Shown here: piece by piece, positions 58,821-64,000 of the stretch | Numbering within the stretch: the first letter of the stretch is position 1 | How the letters are laid out: each line of letters begins with the position of its first letter | Assembly: GCF_000308495.1 (NCBI RefSeq) | Contig: NZ_BAFU01000086.1 | Coordinates: 186,001-250,000, forward strand | DNA length: 64,000 nt | Source: Nocardia brevicatena NBRC 12119 | Lineage (GTDB): Bacteria; Actinomycetota; Actinomycetes; Mycobacteriales; Mycobacteriaceae | Direction: 5' to 3' | Made by a program: the position numbers and the translations under genes | Notes under the pieces: model-generated | What the model was told of the DNA's origin: nothing | Database searches by the model: none | What the model saw: only the letters and a program-made list of their open reading frames with translations

Positions 58821-58948
58821 GCAAGGGCGACAAGTACCGGGGTGTGCTGATCGACAACGACGGCCACATCAGATACCTCGGCGACGACGGATTCCCGGTC
58901 GACCCCGCCGAACTCCTCGACGAGGACGAGCAGGACGACACCGAGTGA
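58817..58948 (+). CDS. Tiny acidic hypothetical protein (43 aa), micro-operon
   Basis: The GTG overlaps the previous stop by four bases. The product SKGDKYRGVLIDNDGHIRYL, GDDGFPVDPAELLDEDEQ is strongly acidic at the end. No family recognised. It is the last gene of the row; the helicase gene is convergent 150 bp further on. Confidence 0.5.
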   Translation: MSKGDKYRGVLIDNDGHIRYLGDDGFPVDPAELLDEDEQDDTE

Positions 58949-59101
58949 GCGACCGGCCCCATTGGCACTCGGATTTCTTGGTATCGGCGCGGTTGGTCCG
59001 ACCAGGTCCGGAGACGGTAGTGCTGCGGGTCGAGGGTTGAGGTCCGGACGCCCTGGACCCGGCGTGCGCGATCCGGCACCGGCGCCGGATTGCGCACGCC
59101 G

Positions 59102-60559
59102 TCAGCGACCGCGTCCACCGCCACCGGTACGCGAGAAGCCGGCCCGGCCACCGGTGCTGCCCGCGGGCGCAACCCCGTGACCACGTCCGCGAGTGCCGCG
59201 CCGCCCGGTGGAACGGCTGCCGTCGGTGCGGTGCCGACTGCCACCGTTTGCCGGACCGCCGTCGGTGCCGGTCTGGGTGCCGCCGCTTCGCCGGGGCTGC
59301 TTCGCGCGCATGGGTCGTTGTGCCGCAGTCCCGTTCCGGTTGACCCTATCCGCCGGTACGTCCTGCTCCGACGAAGCAGCGACGAGGGGGGCGACACGAC
59401 CTACGAGCCGCGACACCGCGGACGAGTCCGCCGAAACATGCTGCGGTGTGGCGTCGATACCGGCCTTGCGCAACAAGGTCGCGACATCACCGCGTTCGGC
59501 GGGCAGGATCAGCGTGACGACGTCGCCGGTTCCGCCGGCTCGCGCGGTGCGGCCCGAACGGTGCAGATACGCTTTGTGTTCCGCCGGCGGATCGACGTGG
59601 ACCACGAGTTCGACATTGTCGACGTGCACACCGCGGGCGGCGACGTCGGTGGCGACCAGAACCTTCGCGGTACCGGCCGCGAATGCCGCCAGGTTACGGT
59701 CGCGGGCGCTCTGTGCCAGGTTGCCGTGCAGATCCACGGCGGGAATGCCCGCGGCGGTCAATTGCCTCGCCAACTTGCGTGCCTGGTGTTTGGTGCGGGT
59801 GAACAGGATCCGTCGACCGATGCCGGATGCGAGTCGGTGCACGAGCGCCTTCTTGGCGGTGACGTCGACTGTCTCGAAGATGTGATGTGTCATCGTCGCG
59901 ACCGGCGAATCCGCCTCGCCTACCGAATGCCGGACCGCGCCCGACAGGAAGCGCTCGACCAGCCGGTTGACGCTCTTGTCCAGGGTGGCCGAGAAGAGCA
60001 GGCGCTGACCTCCCGCCGGGGTGGCCGCCAGGATGCGGGTGACCGCGGGCAGGAACCCGAGATCGGCCATGTGGTCGGCCTCGTCGATCACGGTGATCTC
60101 GATGGCGTCGAGAGCGATGAGCCTCTGCTTCATCAGATCCTCGAGCCGGCCGGGACAGGCGACGACGATATCGACGCCGTGCCGCAGCGAACGCACCTGA
60201 CGCTGTTGCGGTACACCGCCGAAGATGGTGGTGACCCTCATCCCGTACACCGCGGCCAGGGGTTCCATCGCTGCCGCGATCTGCATGGCCAGTTCCCGGG
60301 TCGGCGCCAGGACCAGCCCGGTCGGGCGGTTCGGTGCGGCCCGCCCGGCGCCGCCGAGCCGGTCGATCATCGGGATGGCGAAGGCGAGCGTCTTGCCGCT
60401 GCCGGTGCGTCCGCGGCCGAGAACGCTCCGGCCGGCGAGCGAATCGGGCAGGGTGTCGGCCTGGATCGGGAAGGGGGCGGTGATACCCGCGCGCGCCAGG
60501 GCGCGGGCGAGCGGTGCGCGGACGCCGAGCAGGGCGAACGACGGGGAATCAGTGTTCAT
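59102..60559 (-). CDS. DEAD-box RNA helicase
   Basis: ATP-dependent RNA helicase with all core motifs: Q-motif region FPIQ, motif I GRGRTGSGKT (50-57), Ia PTREL, Ib CPGRLED, II DEAD (159-162), III SAT, and in the second domain VATDVAARG and HRSGRTARAG. The C-terminal ~80 residues are Arg/Gly-rich, typical for RNA binding. It is of the RhlE/CshA-like group; cold adaptation or ribosome assembly are the usual roles. The ATG at 60559 starts the conserved part; the open frame upstream is unlike protein. A 588-bp intergenic region upstream may hold a long leader. Confidence 0.92.
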   Translation of the reverse strand: MNTDSPSFALLGVRAPLARALARAGITAPFPIQADTLPDSLAGRSVLGRGRTGSGKTLAFAIPMIDRLGGAGRAAPNRPTGLVLAPTRELAMQIAAAMEPLAAVYGMRVTTIFGGVPQQRQVRSLRHGVDIVVACPGRLEDLMKQRLIALDAIEITVIDEADHMADLGFLPAVTRILAATPAGGQRLLFSATLDKSVNRLVERFLSGAVRHSVGEADSPVATMTHHIFETVDVTAKKALVHRLASGIGRRILFTRTKHQARKLARQLTAAGIPAVDLHGNLAQSARDRNLAAFAAGTAKVLVATDVAARGVHVDNVELVVHVDPPAEHKAYLHRSGRTARAGGTGDVVTLILPAERGDVATLLRKAGIDATPQHVSADSSAVSRLVGRVAPLVAASSEQDVPADRVNRNGTAAQRPMRAKQPRRSGGTQTGTDGGPANGGSRHRTDGSRSTGRRGTRGRGHGVAPAGSTGGRAGFSRTGGGGRGR

Positions 60560-61147
60560 GTCTGTGGGCTGCGCCTTTCGGGCATCGGGTTGTGCCGCAA
60601 CTGGCTGTGGACGCGGGTCCGCGCCGGGAGCACGAGATGGCGAGATTGCCGAGAGGCAAAATCGAGCGCCGTAGGAATAGCGCTGCAACGCAGCGGAGCC
60701 GGTCGCGCAGAGAATGCCGCCTACGACGCTGGACGAGACCTGCGTTCCGTCCAGTGCATCGACAGCTCAGCGAACTGTCGCGTTTCGACCAGTCTAGCCG
60801 ACAGGGCCCTGGACTCCCGAAGCCGGCCCGAGCCGCAAAGTAGCCTAGTGGCGGTCCGGTCGGTTTTCGGCTGCCGAGGCAAGTCGAAAGCGGCTCCGGC
60901 CGAGAAGTTCACGGCAGAACCCCAAGCCGGCAACCATCTCGTCGTCGACCATCACTCCACCAGGCGAGCCCTATGGCACGCTCACGCGTTCGTATCGACG
61001 TCGCTGATACCCCGCTCTGACAGACACGACCTCGTTGCGGTTTACTGAACAGGTGTGTGACGTCTTCGGGATGCCCGCGGCTCGGGTCGCTGGTGTCGGT
61101 CGGCAAGAAAGCGTCGGTCGAAACCGTCGTCCGGCAGGAGGTGGCCG
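60560..61147. other. Divergent intergenic region between DEAD-box helicase and antigen-85-like gene
   Basis: 588 bases without a convincing gene. The right end has CAGGAGG about 7 bases before the esterase GTG. Genes of this helicase type often have long structured leaders in bacteria, but I did not find a definite element. Confidence 0.5.
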
Positions 61148-62254
61148 GTGAAGCAAGGCGGTTCGGACTCGTCTGCCGCGGTGCGCCCCGAGAGTCGGCG
61201 CTTACCGACGCGATGGGTTGCCGAGGTGGTTGCGCCCGCAGTGGTGGTATTGGGAGCTCTGGCGATGACTCCTGGGGTGGCTGTCGCCGAGCCTCCGACC
61301 TCCGGCGCGGATACCGGGTCGTCCGAGGGCTACCAGGCCCCGGCCGAGAGCTCCGACCTTGCGGTCCGACCGGTCATCGACCGTATCGAGCCGATCACCG
61401 ATCGTTGGCTTCGGGTATTTGTGACCTCGCCCGCGATGAACCGGGTCGTGCAGGTGCAGGTGCTCCTGCCGGCCGACCGTAGCCGGCCGCGACCCACCCT
61501 GTACATGCTCGATGGCCGCGGTGCCCCCGAGAAAAGCAGCAGTTGGACCGAGCACGGGCATGCGGTGGAGTTCTTCGCCGACAAGAACGTCAACGTCGTG
61601 TTCACCACCGGCGGTCCGGCCAATCTCTACACCGACTGGCAGCGCCGCGACCCTGTCCTGGGCACCAACAAATGGGAGACGTTCCTCACCCGCGAACTAC
61701 CGCCACTGATCGACGCGCGCTTCGAAGGCAACGGTCGCAATGGGATCCAAGGAGTCTCGATGGGCGCCGAGGCCGCGATGATGCTCACCTTCCGAACTCC
61801 GGGCCTGTACTCCGTCGTCGCGGCCCATAGCGGCTGCTACACCGTCGCCTCCGGCACCGGCCAGGCCCAGGCTCGCTCCATCGTCAAAACCTATGGTGGC
61901 AATCCGGACAATATGTTCGGCCCACCGGACGACCCGGACTGGCTCGCCCACGACACCATGCTGCACGCCGAAGCCCTGCGCGGCACCGCGATCTACCTGT
62001 CCAGCGGCAGCGGGATCCCCGGCGAACACGACGTACCCGGCCAGGTCGAACTCCCCGACGCCATCACCGTCGGAGGCCCCCTCGAAGCCGGAGCCTACGA
62101 ATGCGCTCACGCCCTTGCCGCCCGGCTGGCTCAATTGCAGATCCCCGCGACGGTGAATCTGCGGCCCACCGGCACGCACTCCTGGCCGTACTGGGCCGAC
62201 GAACTGGCCCGTTCCTGGCCCACCATCGCCGAAGCACTCGGCCACGACCACTGA
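61148..62254 (+). CDS. Secreted antigen-85-like esterase (putative mycolyltransferase)
   Basis: Signal-anchor/signal peptide (about 22-48, ending AVAEPP), then an alpha/beta hydrolase with nucleophile S204 in GIQGVSMGAEAAM and His H344 in PTGTHSWPYWADEL. TLYMLDGRGAPEKSSSW and NVVFTTGGPANLYTDWQRRD match the antigen 85/FbpA group, which moves mycolate between trehalose monomycolates and to arabinogalactan. In many members the oxyanion and trehalose-contact segments are those just named. The acidic triad member is not certain. GTG start with CAGGAGG upstream. The relation to classical FbpA-C is distant, so donor specificity is unproven. Confidence 0.88.
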   Translation: MKQGGSDSSAAVRPESRRLPTRWVAEVVAPAVVVLGALAMTPGVAVAEPPTSGADTGSSEGYQAPAESSDLAVRPVIDRIEPITDRWLRVFVTSPAMNRVVQVQVLLPADRSRPRPTLYMLDGRGAPEKSSSWTEHGHAVEFFADKNVNVVFTTGGPANLYTDWQRRDPVLGTNKWETFLTRELPPLIDARFEGNGRNGIQGVSMGAEAAMMLTFRTPGLYSVVAAHSGCYTVASGTGQAQARSIVKTYGGNPDNMFGPPDDPDWLAHDTMLHAEALRGTAIYLSSGSGIPGEHDVPGQVELPDAITVGGPLEAGAYECAHALAARLAQLQIPATVNLRPTGTHSWPYWADELARSWPTIAEALGHDH

Positions 62255-62339
62255 CGGGAGCACATCGGTGTGGACGGCGCCTCGATGTGCAATCGACCCA
62301 TAGCCAAGGGGTCCCGGTAGGCGCTTTCGGCAAGACTTC

Positions 62340-62546
62340 TCACGAACCGCCCGTGCGGTTCCTGAGCCCCGATAAGCGAGGGTCACCGGCTGCTGGAGTG
62401 GACAGCTCTTGGGGATGCGAATCGAGCAGACACTGTCCGATGAACTCGAACCCTGCGAGTTCATCGAGAAAGTGGAGGTGCTCGCGGTGGGCCGCGGCCG
62501 GGTCGGCGTCGCAGGCATGGTTCAGTTCAGCGATCGGATGAGTCGG
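62340..62546 (-). pseudogene. Possible gene remnant
   Basis: The minus strand reads NHACDADPAAAHREHLHFLD, ELAGFEFIGQCLLDSHPQEL and ends at TGA 62340, with mostly G or C in third positions and a normal amino-acid mix. No start codon or ribosome-binding site is near. I do not recognise the family, so this may be chance. Confidence 0.25.
62344..62361. terminator. Hairpin after the antigen-85-like gene
   Basis: GAACCGC/GCGGTTC, 7-bp stem with loop CCGT, 90 bp after the stop. It is a possible terminator; there is no T tract. Confidence 0.4.
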
Positions 62547-63023
62547 GGCAGCCGGTGTAGTGGGACGGGGGTGCGGCCGGTGGTGGTGGACCGACAACGG
62601 CATGTTGGCGGCGATAACGACCATCCATTGGCACAATCCTTGTCCGAGCGGGCAAAACCTGATGGTTTCGTGGCGGAACCAGCGAACGAATATGAACCTG
62701 GACGATGCGCTCTACGGGATACCGGGTGGGGGCGAGGGCTCCGACACGTGGCCGGAATTCCTATCTCCTTCAGGCAAGTATGAGCGGCTCGTTCGAACCG
62801 CATGTTCACCAAAGGGTGTTTCTAGGCAAACGCTGAAATGAAATCATCGTTGACCAGCGATGACATCCGACTCTCTGCGTCCAGGAAAGGATCGGTTGAT
62901 GAAAGGTCGAAGGCTGGGCGGAGCCGCCCGAGTGCATCGCGCCTCCCATAGGGACAGCGATCGGGCCGCGCGTAGACCCTTCATCGTCACCGATGCCTTC
63001 TCGTGGTCGAATGAGCCGTCGAG

Positions 63024-63476
63024 TCAGCGGAGTTGTTCGGTCAGTCGCTCCAGGCCGTCTTTGATCAGCCGTCCGTACTCGTCATCGCCGAGCGTGCCGA
63101 TGGTGTCCTGCGCATGATGCAGGTGTTCACGGGCTCGGTCGAGATCGCCCAGCTTGCGGTAGCAGTCACTCAGGTTCAAATGCAGCGACGGATACAAGCC
63201 GGCCGCCGGAAGCGTCACTCCGGCCTGCGCCAGGTGCGTATCGGTCAGTAGATCGGCAGCCGCCAGTGCTCGCTGGTCCCATATCAGTTCTTGTTGCCCG
63301 TCTTCTTGCGCGTCGGCCATCGCATGGGCGAGCGTGCAGCGGTGCAGCGGGTCTCCGTCCTCGCCGCCGATCTCGTCCCAGATCTCGGCGAACAAGAGGC
63401 GGGCGGCTTCTCGCTCGCCTCCGTGATTGAGCTGCACCGCCTCGCCGATCCGGAGAAGTGTTGGATCCGTGATCAT
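63024..63476 (-). CDS. TPR-like helical protein (150 aa)
   Basis: Helical repeats are visible in the C-terminal half: LYPSLHLNLSDCYRKLGDLD, RAREHLHHAQDTIGTLGDDE, preceded by GEREAARLLFAEIWDEIGGE and LAHAMADAQED. Proteins of this kind in Nocardia are usually short TPR adaptors without a known role. The ATG at 63476 is preceded by AAGGAG; a longer frame begins 27 codons earlier. No partner gene is adjacent. Confidence 0.75.
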   Translation of the reverse strand: MITDPTLLRIGEAVQLNHGGEREAARLLFAEIWDEIGGEDGDPLHRCTLAHAMADAQEDGQQELIWDQRALAAADLLTDTHLAQAGVTLPAAGLYPSLHLNLSDCYRKLGDLDRAREHLHHAQDTIGTLGDDEYGRLIKDGLERLTEQLR

Positions 63477-63792
63477 CGACGGCTCCTTCCCGGCCGGTTC
63501 GCAAGACGGAGATAGCACCGCCCCGGCGACCGACACGATACCGCTTCGCACTGCCATGGGTCACTTCGCGGTCGTTCGAACAGCAAGGGCCTGGCCCGCT
63601 CTCGACACCGACAAATCCTCGCCAAAGGCTGACATCACCCTCCGGTGTCCAATGGTCTACGAGCTCTCCGCCCGAGGTCTACGGACCCTCCGCCCCGCAG
63701 GGTTTTACGCTGAGCACCTCAGCAACGGTGATGCTCCGATCCCTCGAGCCGAGATCGTGCCGTCACGATACGGAACGCCCGGCCCCCCCTCG
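63477..63792. other. Intergenic stretch before the second DUF4185 gene
   Basis: 316 bases between the TPR-like gene start and the stop of the DUF4185 gene; both lie on the minus strand. I see no gene in it. The promoter of the TPR-like gene should be here. Confidence 0.5.
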
Positions 63793-64000
63793 CTACAGCG
63801 GGGTCCGCATGAGCAGCACGTTGTACTGGTGATGCACCGTCAGCAGGAAGTACAGATCGCTCCCGGTCTGATACGGGAAGATCATCGGCGCGTACGCGGA
63901 AGGCAGTGCCGCCGTATCGATCAGCACGCGCGGCGGACTCCACGGACCTTCCGGTTTCTCGGCGGTGCGCATCACCACCGAGTTGGCGGGATCGGTGGTC
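63793..64000 (-). CDS. Second DUF4185 protein, C-terminal part only (cut by window edge)
   Basis: The frame ends at TAG (63793-63795) and stays open to the window end. It reads EKPEGPWSPPRVLIDTAALP, AYAPMIFPYQTGSDLYFLLT and VHHQYNVLLMRTPL. This aligns with the end of the DUF4185 protein at 6237 (SDTPQGVWSP..., GGFIHPWSSDADLYFTISTW, YNVYLMHAEL). The rest lies outside the window. Together with the first member and the antigen-85-like esterase it points to arabinogalactan or lipoarabinomannan remodelling. Confidence 0.78.
   Translation of the reverse strand, partial: TTDPANSVVMRTAEKPEGPWSPPRVLIDTAALPSAYAPMIFPYQTGSDLYFLLTVHHQYNVLLMRTPL

Larger units (their letters stand above)
62255..63023. other. 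Gene-poor stretch after the antigen-85-like gene
   Basis: 769 bases. It contains a hairpin at 62344-62361 and one coding-like remnant on the minus strand (62340-62546). The rest (about 62550-63023) has no supported gene, and base composition drops slightly. Confidence 0.5.

Noticed and set aside
62340-62400. Resemblance of the CACGAACCGCCCGTGCGGTTC segment to the end of a group II intron
   Set aside because: Only a simple 7-bp hairpin is present. No reverse transcriptase or domain V/VI structure follows, so a terminator-like hairpin is the simpler reading.
1-64000. CRISPR arrays, complete insertion sequences or prophage
   Set aside because: No regularly spaced short repeats, no transposase with terminal repeats and no phage structural genes were found on either strand.

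Overview
The window looks like chromosomal DNA of a mycolic-acid actinobacterium, most likely Nocardia or a close relative. GC is very high and almost every real gene has G or C in the third codon position. Blocks of genes keep the order I know from Mycobacterium tuberculosis: Rv0358-Rv0365c (M50 protease, DUF3151, Rv0361-like protein, fba, DedA, GH76), Rv0380c-Rv0385 (TrmH, pyrE, Rv0383c, clpB, globin-reductase), Rv0350-Rv0353 (dnaK-grpE-dnaJ-hspR), Rv0337c/Rv0338c (aminotransferase, Fe-S reductase) and Rv0321/Rv0322 (dcd, UDP-glucose dehydrogenase). The blocks are rearranged and have other genes inserted. A fused HadA-HadB dehydratase, a FabH of the mycobacterial type, an antigen-85-like esterase and two DUF4185 proteins fit an arabinogalactan/mycolate envelope.

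Layout. 1-6.2 kb: M50 protease, FUSC transporter, DUF3151 protein, a 777-residue single-pass protein with a huge disordered region carrying repeated TxxI/V motifs, and HadAB. 6.2-9.5 kb: DUF4185 glycanase-like protein, NUDIX hydrolase, and a mosaic junction of a truncated FGE-sulfatase-type gene and a LOG-family fragment. 9.5-20.6 kb: EmbR-like BTAD-FHA regulator, fba, two DedA proteins, GH76, TrmH, small membrane proteins, fabH, pyrE, an Rv0383c homologue and a DUF5666 protein. 20.6-30.2 kb: the heat-shock region, with clpB and dnaK-grpE-dnaJ-hspR both preceded by HAIR-type HspR operators, and a globin-reductase plus a reductase-only paralogue between them.

30.4-37.1 kb: an ATPase-LuxR regulator, a membrane protein whose head looks like half of an Hsp70 nucleotide-binding domain, tandem secreted S1 proteases and a secreted protein. 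37.6-43.9 kb: a membrane Fe-S reductase with a Lys/Ala/Pro repeat tail, a PPOX protein, a gene remnant and two acyl-CoA dehydrogenases in tandem. 44-53.5 kb: YdcF-like protein, UDP-glucose dehydrogenase, a second membrane-anchored Hsp70-like protein, a YibE/F protein, aminotransferase, XRE-TPR regulator, an unknown small protein and dcd.

53.5-59 kb: VOC and RibD/DHFR-like proteins, then tRNA-Gly(CCC). The tRNA borders a degenerate island (54.83-58.95 kb) with a frameshifted secreted-protein gene, a HigB/HigA-like toxin-antitoxin pair, an XRE-TPR regulator and a divergent micro-operon of four overlapping tiny genes. 59-64 kb: DEAD-box RNA helicase, antigen-85-like esterase, a poor 0.8-kb stretch, a TPR-like protein and the end of a second DUF4185 gene.

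Three themes join these regions: cell-envelope construction and turnover, HspR-controlled proteostasis, and a set of membrane-anchored proteins with cytoplasmic heads (two Hsp70-like, one long disordered) and Pro/Thr-rich or NTF2-like outer domains. No CRISPR array, complete insertion sequence or prophage was seen. Gene functions come from motif recognition and remembered homologues; no database search was run.
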